Shown here one piece after another: positions 8,932 to 17,468 of a stretch of DNA of 64,000 nt. The translations under genes and the position numbers were made by a program. Source of the DNA: Citrobacter amalonaticus. GTDB lineage: Bacteria > Pseudomonadota > Gammaproteobacteria > Enterobacterales > Enterobacteriaceae. Within the stretch, counting starts at the first letter, position 1, and the number at the start of each line of letters is the position of its first letter. The notes beneath the pieces are model-generated. The model was not told the DNA's origin and searched no databases. It was given only the letters and a program-made list of their open reading frames with translations. The stretch covers positions 362,542 to 426,541 of the forward strand of contig NZ_PQMB01000004.1 in the NCBI RefSeq assembly GCF_002918555.1. Reading direction: 5' to 3'.

Positions 8932-9589
8932 TGTTAAACAATCCTTTAAAATCCAGTAGTAATAAAGTTATTGATTAAATGTGACCTGACATCCCCTGAT
9001 AGCGTTAAAAGTAAACTCATTTCCTTCATCCCGGCAGCCCATCCGCTGAAGATGTCAAATGAATATCTTAAGCGCCGCCGGGTTGAGATTAATCAATATC
9101 TGTTATGCTATTAATGTGAATCATCATCCTTTTCTTATTCAGTTAACTTCACCAGGAAAACAGAGATTATAAATGCAACGATACATAATGAAAGGATGAG
9201 AAAGCATTGAAAACAAAGAGAAACAATCTTTGTTTTCAATGAGATAGTCATTGAGCGCAATCATTTTCTCAGGGGCAAATAGCTCTATATTCAGCATGTT
9301 ATATTAACAATTTAAATATTTACAGAATTATTAACTATGGATACCAGGCCCCTTTTATACACGTTATTTAGCAGAGCACGTCAGCGGCATGACTGAAGCG
9401 GTTGTCCTTCGGGTATCTGTGCTGGTATTTATTTCAGCCTGTAATTTATAGCGTATTTTTTATAAGAGGTATTTATAAAAATCAGAAACCAAATCATCAT
9501 GACCCTCTCTGAATAATATCAATCACAAGAGTTGTCAATCACGCCTGCCATCAATCAATAAGAAATACGCTTTTATATAATTTCGCCAC
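8932..9589. other. intergenic region upstream of wza
   Basis: About 660 bases between wza and the LeuO-like gene with no credible reading frame. It is AT-rich, should hold the wza promoter, and contains a striking 13-bp perfect inverted repeat at 9206-9240 (separate entry). Confidence 0.6.
9206..9240. promoter_or_regulatory. 13-bp perfect inverted repeat upstream of wza
   Basis: ATTGAAAACAAAG (9206-9218) and CTTTGTTTTCAAT (9228-9240) are exact reverse complements around a nine-base loop. No T-run follows, so a terminator is unlikely; a protein-binding site or a 5' leader hairpin about 270 bases upstream of wza is possible. The AT-rich neighbourhood would suit control by LeuO or H-NS, which is inference. 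Confidence 0.4.
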
Positions 9590-10519
9590 TTAACGCCGGC
9601 ATGTTTTTTTCAGTATTTTTGCAATTTTTTCTTTTCCCTGATGCCTTGCTGATTTGTTATCCCAGGAAAGATAACACGTTAATCTGTTTATGTTTAATGG
9701 TAATGGCAATATCTTTAAGCCTAAAAATTTTTCGTATTTTTCAGCGAGATTATATGGGGAAAAAGAAATCATTTCGGTCTGTGAAACAATATTGAACACA
9801 CTTAATATATCGGTTCCATAGTATGAAATACAGGATTCTTTTTCCGGAGTGTCATACCAGTACTGACTAAACGATAAATGTCTTTCCGGTGATGCCACCG
9901 CATGTTGCTCTCGATAAACGCCCCCCTTCATACTTATCTCCTGAAGCCGGGGATGTTTTTTGCTGGCAACAATCACAATTTCGTCATCAAATAAGGAAAC
10001 GGAAGAAAAATCCTTTTGTTTTATTTCACTATATGAGATGACGAAATCAGCAGATTTATTATCATCGTCTGTTTTTTTGAACTTATTAAAATATTGTTCA
10101 AATTTAATGTTGAAATTCTTCTCCCCTTCAAACAACCGTAATATGATGGGTATCAATGATATATCCAGGGGACTCTCAATGCCGAAGGTGAATGTTAAAT
10201 TATCCGGTTCGGTTTCCCGTGGTGCGACAGGTATTATGTTCAGTAGTATATCCATCGATTTGCACACTGAATCATAAACTTGAGTGCCTAAGATTGTTGG
10301 TCTGACGCCACGCCCCTGCCTTAAAAATAGTTCATCATTAAATATGAGTTTCAACCGTGAAATAGCATTACTCACCGCAGGCTGAGTCATCCCCAGCTTT
10401 TCTGCTGCATGAGTAAAATTCATTTCCTGCATTGCTACCATAAAGACAGGTAACAGATTCAAATCAATTTTATGTAACCATTGCCCGACATCATTTTTAC
10501 CATTCTTGTCACCAGTCAT
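9590..10519 (-). CDS. LeuO-like LysR-family transcriptional regulator
   Basis: The ATG at 10519 is preceded by GGA at eight bases; a TTG at 10531 is the only upstream alternative. The 309-residue product begins with a winged helix-turn-helix typical of LysR proteins (IDLNLLPVFMVAMQEMNF, then THAAEKLGMTQPAVSNAISR) and continues with a two-lobed effector domain. It is strikingly like LeuO in several places: VDLNLL-type start, FNDELFLRQGRG, DFVISY, EIVIVASKKHP, EQHA, FSQYWYDT, VVSQTEMI and LPLPL near the end. LeuO is an H-NS antagonist controlling many silenced operons. This is a paralogue rather than leuO itself, since the leu operon is not nearby. Its placement between the wza operon and fimbrial genes suggests de-repression of these AT-rich clusters. 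Confidence 0.85.
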   Translation of the reverse strand: MTGDKNGKNDVGQWLHKIDLNLLPVFMVAMQEMNFTHAAEKLGMTQPAVSNAISRLKLIFNDELFLRQGRGVRPTILGTQVYDSVCKSMDILLNIIPVAPRETEPDNLTFTFGIESPLDISLIPIILRLFEGEKNFNIKFEQYFNKFKKTDDDNKSADFVISYSEIKQKDFSSVSLFDDEIVIVASKKHPRLQEISMKGGVYREQHAVASPERHLSFSQYWYDTPEKESCISYYGTDILSVFNIVSQTEMISFSPYNLAEKYEKFLGLKILPLPLNINRLTCYLSWDNKSARHQGKEKIAKILKKTCRR

Positions 10520-10771
10520 ATCATTATCCAATAAGTTATTATTAACAGGACAAGTAAGCTATGAACAACAGATAGTTTGATTCTCTGAATCAGATCATAA
10601 AACGGGTCAATTTTTGTATCAGTGATAATTTTGTTCAGTATGAAGTCCCGGATATTCTCTTTTTGATAAAGTCTGGATTTCATGAGCTTTTTATTGATCC
10701 TTTTTCAGGAATATAAGCTGAGAATGTTTGTCAGGTGCAAATGACGATGTGGTCACTTCAGGGGAGGTCAC

Positions 10772-10969
10772 ATGCGTCAAATCTCCGTGGCGTCCCGACC
10801 ATTCCCCGTGAACGGCGCCGAACGTCGAATCATCCACCTGAGCGCCTCCACACTGTCCGTGCGGCTAAACACGCGGATCCCACGAAGGCAGTCAGCAGAA
10901 CTGACGCTGCGCGAATGCGTTCCGTCACACGACAATCCCACCTTTACGCCGATATTGAATTCCGGATAA
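10772..10969 (+). CDS. possible small protein, unknown
   Basis: A 65-residue reading frame starts with ATG placed four to five bases behind a strong GGGGAGG Shine-Dalgarno sequence. The protein is basic (RRIIHLSAS, RIPRRQSAELTLRE) with no signal peptide or membrane segment. I do not recognise it. A longer overlapping frame from 10735 lacks a ribosome binding site. The good initiation site is the only strong argument for a real gene. Confidence 0.35.
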   Translation: MRQISVASRPFPVNGAERRIIHLSASTLSVRLNTRIPRRQSAELTLRECVPSHDNPTFTPILNSG

Positions 10970-11041
10970 CATCCCTGTACTTCCCCACCCGTATCTGGAG
11001 AATCAGCAGGTCGTTTTTTTAATTATCAGAAAACAATAAGA

Positions 11042-11455
11042 TCAATTATTTTCCGTCAATTTTAAAATGCGTATCTGGTACTGTTCCCGGAGTTCCGAAA
11101 CCTGCCCGGTATATTCACCCGCCAGACACAGCGTGTCCGTACCACATGATTCCATTTCCTGTTTCCAGGCTTTCTCTTTTTTATCCAGCTTACCGCGTTT
11201 TTCACAGGGCAAACTTATTCGCAACAATTCATAAAGCGTATTCAGCTGCGCATTTCGCTCACGAAGCCAACGGTTATCACAAATAAGAATATCCGTCGTC
11301 GACTCCAGATGCTGGCAGTCTACCTCGGGGGGATGAGAGTCCGGGTTGGCGTAAGCGGAGGGGATGCCTGACAATAACCAGAGAACGCCTCCCGCAAGCG
11401 CCACCCGTTTTCGTCCGCTATAGCAGCGAAATAATTTCATCATATGTTCGTTCAT
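11042..11455 (-). CDS. LprI-like (DUF1311) secreted protein
   Basis: This 137-residue protein has a signal sequence ending near SAYA (about residue 36) and then the cysteine pattern of the DUF1311/LprI family: CQHLESTTDILICDNRWL at the start of the mature part and a C-terminal WKQEMESCGTDTLCLAGEY unit with regularly spaced aromatic and charged residues. LprI-type proteins act outside the cytoplasm, and one member inhibits lysozyme; many have no known task. The start overlaps the stop of the CaiF/GrlA-type gene by ATGA, so it belongs to an operon with a regulator and a membrane protein. The second methionine (MMKLF) is an equally possible start. Confidence 0.75.
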   Translation of the reverse strand: MNEHMMKLFRCYSGRKRVALAGGVLWLLSGIPSAYANPDSHPPEVDCQHLESTTDILICDNRWLRERNAQLNTLYELLRISLPCEKRGKLDKKEKAWKQEMESCGTDTLCLAGEYTGQVSELREQYQIRILKLTENN

Positions 11456-11967
11456 GGCAGCGTGTTTTCTCCATCACGACGGTAACGCTGGCGCAGAAAA
11501 AACTGGCGGATCTGCCGCAATTCCGTCTCTGCCTGCGCACCCGCGGTCTTTTTAGCTGCCGCACAACCCTGTTCCCGCGATTTTTCCGCAGGTGCCGATT
11601 GTGAGGGCGATGTCAGGGAGGCTTCAGAAATAGCCAGTATCATGATCCTGGCGGTTCGTCTCCCGTGGCCTGTCCGGGAAACGCATTTTGTCGCTTTCAC
11701 CACATCCTGCCGCTCGCAGGTAATATAGGTCATGATATCTGCCGCTCTGCGCAGTGAAATATGAAACGCTTGCGCAATATCATTCCGGGAGATCATCTCC
11801 CCGATCAGCAGCCCCCAACGCGCGACCGCCAGCCAGAGCGGTGGATTCTGCAGATGCGACAAACAGGCCGGCAAATAGTAAACCGCATGGTTTGTCTGCC
11901 GACCTTCCACGCGCTGGCGGATATCATCCTCTTTGCACCGATTTTCAGTACTCCATTCCATTACCAT
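11452..11967 (-). CDS. second CaiF/GrlA-family transcriptional regulator
   Basis: I chose the ATG at 11967 because AGGAG lies nine bases upstream; the frame can extend to a GTG at 12012 without a convincing site. The protein shares the family core with the regulator at 4506-5000: YYLPACLSHLQNPPLWLAV, ARWGLLIGEMISRNDIAQA, then the helix-turn-helix HISLRRAADIMTYITCER and a beta unit GHGRRTARIMILAIS. The C-terminal 55 residues are charged and probably flexible. It overlaps the LprI-like gene by four bases and follows a membrane-protein gene. CaiF/GrlA proteins are transcription activators; adhesion genes nearby are the likely, unproven targets. Two members within 8 kb is unusual. Confidence 0.78.
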   Translation of the reverse strand: MVMEWSTENRCKEDDIRQRVEGRQTNHAVYYLPACLSHLQNPPLWLAVARWGLLIGEMISRNDIAQAFHISLRRAADIMTYITCERQDVVKATKCVSRTGHGRRTARIMILAISEASLTSPSQSAPAEKSREQGCAAAKKTAGAQAETELRQIRQFFLRQRYRRDGENTLP

Positions 11968-12027
11968 CCCCAGTGTCTCCTGCATCGTATTGGCGGTACG
12001 TATTACAGGCACCGCCAGTTATTTGTC

Positions 12028-12468
12028 TTACGCCTGCCGGGAAAACAGCAGTTTCAGCACCGCTGCCCTGCTGCCGACAACACCGATCAGCAATACCAAC
12101 GTGGTCAACAGCAGTACGCCTGCGCACGCTGAACCTGATAACGATGATTTACGCCCCGAATTCACCATCGCCAACCCGATAAAAATGCACCAGACAGACA
12201 CAATCAGCTGTTGCCAGTCTTTGTCCGGCCCATATCCCATGACGCACAGCCACCAGAAACAGCCGGGTATCAAGGCACCTCCCTGCCATAACGAAGCACT
12301 GACTGAAAGTTCCCCACAAAGCCAGCGCACAATCCACGGAGACGGAGAGTAAAATCCTCTACGTTTTCGTTCTCCGGGAAAGCCTGTGATAATCAACCAC
12401 AGCAAAAGAACCGTCGCCAGAACACCGGCTGATAGCTCCCAAAAATAAAGCGATTCATCAAATAACAC
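12028..12468 (-). CDS. four-segment membrane protein, unknown
   Basis: The 146-residue product starts with GTG and has about four hydrophobic segments (around residues 12-31, 64-80, 88-105 and 112-131) separated by short charged loops such as FPGERKRRGFYSPSP. I do not recognise a family. It is the first gene of a three-gene minus-strand operon with the CaiF/GrlA-type regulator (16 bases or a little more downstream, depending on the start chosen) and the LprI-like protein. An inner-membrane partner or sensor for that regulator is possible, but only the gene order suggests it. The GTG start has no strong ribosome binding site, so the N terminus is uncertain. Confidence 0.5.
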   Translation of the reverse strand: MLFDESLYFWELSAGVLATVLLLWLIITGFPGERKRRGFYSPSPWIVRWLCGELSVSASLWQGGALIPGCFWWLCVMGYGPDKDWQQLIVSVWCIFIGLAMVNSGRKSSLSGSACAGVLLLTTLVLLIGVVGSRAAVLKLLFSRQA

Positions 12469-12656
12469 GTTATATACCCGTCATACTTTGCAATACCTGT
12501 TCGCAGGCGACATTAAGCCCGAATAGCAATACAAAAAACCTGACCGTCGTTAAGCTTATATTTAAGCAAATATCATTGCTATCAAAATAAGCGCAAAATA
12601 ACGCACTTATCATCGATCTATTGTGATATTTTACGCTAACGGCCACCTATTAATCC

Positions 12657-12754
12657 TTGACAAGGACCCCGTGTCGTTTATACCTTTAAAGGTGTTCTCA
12701 CTCGTTCTTTTTTCCAGTAAGCAAAAGGCCGACCTTCAAAGGTCGGCCTTTTTA
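12657..12754 (+). ncRNA. candidate small RNA with own promoter and terminator
   Basis: A perfect -35 box TTGACA (12657-12662) is followed after 16 bases by TATACC (12679-12684), which would start a transcript near 12692. A strong intrinsic terminator ends it at about 12754: AAAGGCCGACC (12724-12734) pairs with GGTCGGCCTTT (12741-12751) and a T-run. No reading frame fits in the 60-65 base transcript. The region lies between divergent genes, so it does not serve as terminator for the left operon (minus strand). I do not recognise a known sRNA family. Confidence 0.45.
12724..12754 (+). terminator. intrinsic terminator of the candidate small RNA
   Basis: An 11-bp GC-rich stem (AAAGGCCGACC / GGTCGGCCTTT) with loop TTCAAA is followed by a run of T. 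The A-run before the stem would allow some function on the minus strand too. Confidence 0.8.
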
Positions 12755-12988
12755 TTTCCTTCGCCAAATTTTATTTACCCGACAGGTTGACGCCCATTAA
12801 CTGCCGTTTTTAGCATTCCCGTCGAGTAACAGAAATATTAAAAATGTTACGGATAGTGCATCTGTTATCCCCGGGTTTTCTGTGAGCCTGGGGATTTTCT
12901 TTGTCTGGCAATAAAGACGGATGCCACAGTGAAAATGTTCTGCCCGAAAGATTATCCCGGCAACAGAACAATACAATAAGGTTTGACG

Positions 12989-13648
12989 ATGAATAAGATG
13001 AAACTCAGTATCGCGATGGTGTGTCTGATGGGCATCGCCGGTTGCTCCGGCTTCGGGCAGGCAATGGCTGCCGGTGGGAAGATTTATTCCCCGCAAAGCG
13101 GTGTGCTCTGCGACCGGCAGGAAGGTTTCTGCGCCGACCGTAACGGGCTATCAACCGAGCTGACCACCCGTTTCCTTGGCGAATATGCGGCAGACAGGCT
13201 GAATGACAGCCATCCACACCGCAGAAAATCCTTCACGTTAAGTAACGGCGTGCTTTGCAGCGTTCATGAACATAAATGTTTTATCGATCAGAATAAATCA
13301 TTTGAAGACAGGAGAACGACCGAAATGTTATATGGTGAAAGCGTGTCAAATGAACCGCAACCGCTGCCAGACACCAACGAAGCGATCTTTTTTCCGGCCA
13401 AAGGAATTATCTGCGACAGAACCTCTAATTTCTGCGCCGATCCCAGCGGCATATCAATGGGATTAACCCAGGTCTATATCGGCAATACCACCGCATTGCA
13501 GTCTGCTCTGGGCGATATGAAGAATGTCAATCTCGCCAGCTATACCCTCAGCAACGGTGTTTTTTGTGATAGCCAGCGCCGAAAATGCTATGACGACAAA
13601 TATCGTTCCAGACTGAATAAAGTGTATACGCGTAATTTATTCCATTAA
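12989..13648 (+). CDS. secreted YcgJ-family protein with duplicated unit
   Basis: The ATG at 12989 has AAGG seven bases upstream; a TTG two codons earlier is less likely. The 219-residue protein has a signal peptide, cleaved near AMAAG. The mature part contains two copies of a YcgJ-type unit: SPQSGVLCDRQEGFCAD with SNGVLCSVHEHKCF, and FPAKGIICDRTSNFCAD with SNGVFCDSQRRKCY. Each half unit has a GVxC...C pair, giving eight regularly placed cysteines and probably four disulfides in the periplasm. E. coli YcgJ has a single unit of about 120 residues and no firmly known function. It is transcribed toward the end of the fimbrial operon. The DsbA-like protein at 22529-23779 could oxidise it, which is inference. 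Confidence 0.75.
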   Translation: MNKMKLSIAMVCLMGIAGCSGFGQAMAAGGKIYSPQSGVLCDRQEGFCADRNGLSTELTTRFLGEYAADRLNDSHPHRRKSFTLSNGVLCSVHEHKCFIDQNKSFEDRRTTEMLYGESVSNEPQPLPDTNEAIFFPAKGIICDRTSNFCADPSGISMGLTQVYIGNTTALQSALGDMKNVNLASYTLSNGVFCDSQRRKCYDDKYRSRLNKVYTRNLFH

Positions 13649-13691
13649 TCATCGTGCGGGCAACCTGACGTTGCCCGTTTAGATAACCGAT

Positions 13692-13720
13692 AAAAAAAAG
13701 GCGCCCGATGAGCGCCAAAA
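13692..13720 (-). terminator. intrinsic terminator of the fimbrial subunit operon, copy 1
   Basis: Read on the minus strand, GGCGC and GCGCC (13700-13704 and 13712-13716) form a short stem followed by eight T residues. It lies about 180 bases beyond the end of the last subunit gene, and the same sequence recurs at 16681-16710 behind the other subunit gene. Confidence 0.65.
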
Positions 13721-13896
13721 ATATGAAAAATAAATACGCGAAAAAAAAGAAGTCTCATCCCTGATGGAAAACGGAAGAGGTGAAATATCCGTACCGGATA
13801 ACGTGAATAAATGGTCGTGGTTCAGCGATGGCGTCCCGCACAATAAATGAAAGACGCCTTCGTTAACTCCCGCCCCGGAAAGGGCGGGCTGTTTGT

Positions 13897-14421
13897 TTAG
13901 TTGGTGTACATCGCCATCACCAGCGGGATATCCCAGTCGCCCACCGGCAGGTTACCGCCACCCGGCTTCTGGATGGTCGCCGTCACTTCCTTGCTCACCA
14001 GCGGGTCCGTTACTGCATAGGTACCGCCAAAAATATCATCATCGGTTGCACTGCCCAATGCATGCTTGTCCATACCGGTATCCCAGATAAAATCCACGGA
14101 ATCCGTACCGTTATTTACCGTTACGCCATCTGCTGTCGACGTAAAGGTGTAACCCGGCTTCGTCGCACCGATACCCACCGCCGTCGGGAACGAGGTCGCA
14201 CCCAGCTCGCATTTCGATTCAATTTTCACCGCCAGGCTGGTGTCCGTTGCGCCGTTACCCTTCACCGGGTTCGTCGCAATTGAGCAGGTAATGGCGCCCC
14301 CCATTGTGACCTGAACATTTGCATAATTCTCTGAGCCCGCCACATAGGTTGCTGCAAAAGACGGGGCCGCTACGTACATTCCCGCCAGGGCAAGGCCGCA
14401 GAGTAAACTGTTAAGCTTCAT
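13897..14421 (-). CDS. FGL-type fimbrial structural subunit A, copy 1
   Basis: The 174-residue protein has a signal peptide cleaved near SFA and a mature part of about 150 residues with two cysteines (AITCSIATNPV and SKCELGATSF) and the alternating strands of a chaperone/usher pilin. It ends in IPLVMAMYTN, which resembles the final strand of such subunits. It should be secreted, bound by the chaperone and polymerised through the usher at the cell surface. It is nearly identical to the product at 16895-17425, differing by a two-residue gap beside the signal cleavage site. It is the last gene of the downstream copy, which lacks an usher, so it must depend on the other copy's usher for assembly. 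Confidence 0.82.
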   Translation of the reverse strand: MKLNSLLCGLALAGMYVAAPSFAATYVAGSENYANVQVTMGGAITCSIATNPVKGNGATDTSLAVKIESKCELGATSFPTAVGIGATKPGYTFTSTADGVTVNNGTDSVDFIWDTGMDKHALGSATDDDIFGGTYAVTDPLVSKEVTATIQKPGGGNLPVGDWDIPLVMAMYTN

Positions 14422-14464
14422 AGATAATCCTGTTTTATTTACTGTTATTCATTGCAAAAAGTAA

Positions 14465-15025
14465 TCAGTTCCACGCCATTACCATCAGTGGAATGGTAAA
14501 TTGTGTCGGTGCCGAACCCGATTTAACGTAACCACCTAACTCCACACTGCCAGCCCCTGGAGCGGTGGTGGTGCCCACAAAACCATCCATAAAACCGGCC
14601 GCCATATCATCGGCGGTGGCCGCCTGGACGCTGGTACCGGTCTGTGCAGCGAGTTTAAAGTAGAATTTAAGAGCCGTTACAGCATTCCCCTGGGCATCCT
14701 TCGTCATATAAAACTGGCCAGGGCGCGCAGCTTCCTTCACCATATCAGCCGTTTTCACGATGCCAATAGTCGCTGAGGTATCCGTACCGCTTTTCTGACA
14801 GCCAAATTCGACTGTCCCGAAAGGTGTCCATGCATCAAAAGTGCTCAGGTCCGGTGCTGTGATCTTTGGCTTGATGGAGCACGTCGTCCCGTCACTGACG
14901 GTCACGTTCAGCGTTCCCGTTGCCTGATGCAACTTGTCAATACTCTGGCTGTGCGCCGCGCCCGCGACCAGCAGGGTGCCCAGAAGCATTGCTCCCATCC
15001 GGCGGCGGTTGTTCATCATTTTCAT
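14465..15025 (-). CDS. FGL-type fimbrial structural subunit B, copy 1
   Basis: The 186-residue protein carries a signal peptide cleaved near AHS and a mature domain with two cysteines (DGTTCSIKP and EFGCQKSG), ending in IPLMVMAWN. It belongs to the same pilin group as subunit A but is a separate component. It equals the product at 17469-18029 in length without gaps, yet by my count about 40 of 186 residues differ (about 78% identical), mostly in the C-terminal half. Subunit A lies 43 bases downstream. Secretion and assembly would need the chaperone and usher of the other copy. It could provide antigenic variation or be a leftover. Confidence 0.8.
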   Translation of the reverse strand: MKMMNNRRRMGAMLLGTLLVAGAAHSQSIDKLHQATGTLNVTVSDGTTCSIKPKITAPDLSTFDAWTPFGTVEFGCQKSGTDTSATIGIVKTADMVKEAARPGQFYMTKDAQGNAVTALKFYFKLAAQTGTSVQAATADDMAAGFMDGFVGTTTAPGAGSVELGGYVKSGSAPTQFTIPLMVMAWN

Positions 15026-15122
15026 TATTGCTCTCTCTTTTATTAAACGTGGTTACCATCAGTCCTGCGGGTTATCCGGCGGATAACCCCTTACATCACA
15101 ACTACATCGCAAACTGCTGCCG

Positions 15123-15899
15123 TCACTTCAGCGACGCGCGAAACTCCCGGCTGTTGCCGCCGTAATCGGTTATCACCTTCCAGCTCACCTCGCCCCCTTT
15201 CCCTGCACCCAGGCTGTAGCGCTTCTCTGACTGCGGCGCCAGGTACTCCGGCTCTTTCACCGCCGTTCCCCCCACCTTCAGCTCCGCCAGGCTCAGGTAA
15301 TACGCCGTCGGGTTCTTCGCCACCAGCTGGTTGCCCTCCTGATGCCACGTCACCTGTCCGCCCACGTCTTCCGGGCTCTGTTTCAGCGACTCCGGGCGGA
15401 GCATCATCTTCATGCAGGTGCTGATTGATACCTGTACCGACACCGACGTCGATTTCTTCGCCTCATCCTTCAGCGCCTCCCCCGCCGCCTGCGGCGGCAC
15501 ACCCTGTATGCAGGCCCACGCCAGCGATTCACGGTCCGTCGGGTAGTCGCCGCCGGTTCGTACTATGCGCACCTGGCTCTGCTGGTTACCGTCCAGGCGG
15601 AACAGCGGCGGCGTCGCCACAAACGGCACCGCTGACTTGCGGTCTTCCGCCACCAGCGTGGTACGCGCCAGCATCGGGTAGTTCTGCGGGTTTTTAATGG
15701 TCAGCGTCGCGCCGTTCCCGTTCAGCGGAAAAATCACCCGCTAAGGCGATACCGACACGCCGAACGCCTGGGTGTTCACCGTGGTGGATTCCGATGCCGT
15801 GGCAGAAGCCTCCGTCAGGGTCATCCCCGCCATCAGCAGGCCCAGGGAACAGAACAGGGCAATATTTTTCTTACGGAATACAGCAGCGTCTTTTTTCAT
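15123..15899 (-). pseudogene. fimbrial chaperone, copy 1, interrupted by amber stop
   Basis: The frame from the ATG at 15899 reads like the intact chaperone at 20945-21721 but stops after SVSP: the TCG serine codon of the intact copy is TAG here (15741-15743 on the plus strand). Beyond it the frame stays open to 15123 and is almost identical to the intact protein, including the paired cysteines of the FGL class. A single point mutation therefore inactivates it, unless an amber suppressor reads through. The upstream sequence has GGAAAAT before the ATG. The usher gene that should lie between chaperone and subunits is missing in this copy, and the subunit B gene follows after about 100 bases. 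Confidence 0.88.
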
Positions 15900-16680
15900 A
15901 TTTTCCAAATACACTCTCAAAATAGTAAACCGGCAGTCAGCCACGGGCGGGAAATAGTAAAACCCCGCCCCTTTCTTTATTTCAGGATAATAAAAGTCAG
16001 TTTAAAAAAATCATTTTAATTATTTAACAATCAGCCATGCCATATCTTCACAGAGGCAACAGAAACAAACCGGAAAAATAATCTGCTCTTCTGAATATAT
16101 TATTCTTCAGGTTAAGTCACCTGGCGAAGCGCTACAGCATTTCTGGAATGAAATCATTATAAGATGGGCCGCTTCATCAGGAAACCCATCAGACGATTAC
16201 CGAAACGGACAATATCATCAGCAAAAACAGCAGGATACAAAAAACACCATAAAATAATCCGATCTTTATTTACCACAAAAAACAGAGATAAACACCAGTA
16301 AAGATATAATAAATGGGATATAAAACCATAAAATCATTCAAGGACAGTGTTGCAATGAAAAGACATGGCCCGTATTCCGGCCGTCGCCGAATAACAGGCC
16401 GCCCCGGACAGGGGCGAAAGAGGTCAGGAGTGATTCAGGAAAAAGAGATGAATAAAAGATCCGGGTAAAAGGATCCTGCCGGTAAAGGGATGCAGAGAGG
16501 ATAATGAATTCCACGGGGCGGTGAGGAAAGCACCGCTGAAGGAAATATCGCAGAGGTTTATATAACAGAATAACAAATCAGGCGCAGAAGGACGGGAAAA
16601 AACCGTGTCGCAGCGGCGGACATTCCGTAACGGGGGAAACGGCATCCGTTACCGCCGGGAAAAAACACACCGTAACCGGT
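15900..16680. other. non-coding region between the two fimbrial gene copies
   Basis: About 780 bases, AT-rich, with no convincing gene; reading frames of 73-94 codons on the minus strand lack ribosome binding sites. The part near 15960-16320 probably corresponds to the upstream region of the intact chaperone (21722-22300), since both contain similar AT-rich stretches with the phrase AATTATAAGATGGG-like text, suggesting that the duplication reaches into the leader. Confidence 0.45.
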
Positions 16681-16710
16681 AAAAAAAAAGCGCCCGATGA
16701 GCGCCAAAAA
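16681..16710 (-). terminator. intrinsic terminator of the fimbrial operon, copy 2
   Basis: On the minus strand a GCGC stem with a seven-base loop is followed by a run of T (A-run 16681-16689 on the plus strand). It is the counterpart of the terminator at 13692-13720. Confidence 0.65.
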
Positions 16711-16894
16711 TATGAAAATAAATACGCGAAAAAAAGAAGTCTCACCCCTGATGGAAAACGGAAGAGGTGAAATATCCGTACCGGATAACGTGAATATATG
16801 GTCGTGGTTCAGCAAACGGTTCAGCGATGGCGTCCTGCACAATAAATGAAAGACGCCTTCGTTAGCACCCGCCCGGAAAGAGCGGGCTGTTTAA

Positions 16895-17425
16895 TCAGTT
16901 GGTGTACATCGCCATCACCAGCGGGATATCCCAGTCGCCCACCGGCAGGTTACCGCCCCCTGGCTTCTGGATGGTCGCCGTCACTTCCTTGCTCACCAGC
17001 GGGTCCGTTACCGCATAGGTACCGCCAAAAATATCATCATCGGTTGCACTGCCCAATGCATGCTTGTCCATACCGGTATCCCAGATAAAATCCACGGAAT
17101 CCGTACCGTTATTTACCGTTACGCCATCTGCTGTCGACGTAAAGGTGTAACCCGGCTTCGTCGCACCGATACCCACCGCCGTCGGGAACGACGTCGCACC
17201 CAGCTCGCATTTCGATTCAATTTTCACCGCCAGGCTGGTGTCCGTCGCGCCGTTACCCTTCACCGGGTTCGTCGCAATTGAGCAGGTAATGGCGCCCCCC
17301 ATTGTGACCTGAACATTTGCATAATTCTCTGAGCCCGCCACATAGGCTGCGGTTGCTGCAAAAGACGGGGCCGCTACGTACATTCCCGCCAGGGCAAGGC
17401 CGCAGAGTAAACTGTTAAGCTTCAT
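16895..17425 (-). CDS. FGL-type fimbrial structural subunit A, copy 2
   Basis: This 176-residue protein is a secreted pilin: signal peptide cleaved near SFA, two cysteines (AITCS and KCELG), C-terminal strand IPLVMAMYTN. It differs from the copy at 13897-14421 essentially by two additional residues (TAA) right after the signal peptide. It is the last gene of the complete operon chaperone-usher-B-A and the best candidate for the major shaft subunit of the fimbria. Subunits of the FGL (gamma-3) class often form thin, capsule-like fibres, and no separate large two-domain adhesin is seen here, so adhesion may be a property of the shaft proteins. The gap to subunit B is 43 bases. Confidence 0.84.
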   Translation of the reverse strand: MKLNSLLCGLALAGMYVAAPSFAATAAYVAGSENYANVQVTMGGAITCSIATNPVKGNGATDTSLAVKIESKCELGATSFPTAVGIGATKPGYTFTSTADGVTVNNGTDSVDFIWDTGMDKHALGSATDDDIFGGTYAVTDPLVSKEVTATIQKPGGGNLPVGDWDIPLVMAMYTN

Positions 17426-17468
17426 AGATAATCCTGTTTTATTTACTGTTATTCATTGCAAAAAGTAA

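Larger units (their letters stand above)
13692..14464 (-). repeat. duplicated block: terminator region plus subunit A gene (copy 1)
   Basis: This segment is nearly identical to 16681-17468. The match covers the terminator, the 3' untranslated region, the whole subunit A gene and the short gap to subunit B. The main differences are a few base changes, a small insertion near 16814, and two extra codons in the signal peptide region of the other copy. Confidence 0.9.
16681..17468 (-). repeat. duplicated block: terminator region plus subunit A gene (copy 2)
   Basis: Nearly identical to 13692-14464. The two subunit A genes are far more alike than the subunit B genes beside them, which suggests recent gene conversion or a mosaic duplication. 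Confidence 0.9.

Noticed and set aside
10735-11022. 95-codon plus-strand frame overlapping the small gene at 10772
   Set aside because: It has no ribosome binding site, while the shorter overlapping frame has GGGGAGG.
13868-13890. GC-rich hairpin right behind subunit A as the operon terminator
   Set aside because: It has no T-run on the minus strand; the hairpin at 13692-13720 with eight T fits better. It may only stabilise the mRNA 3' end.
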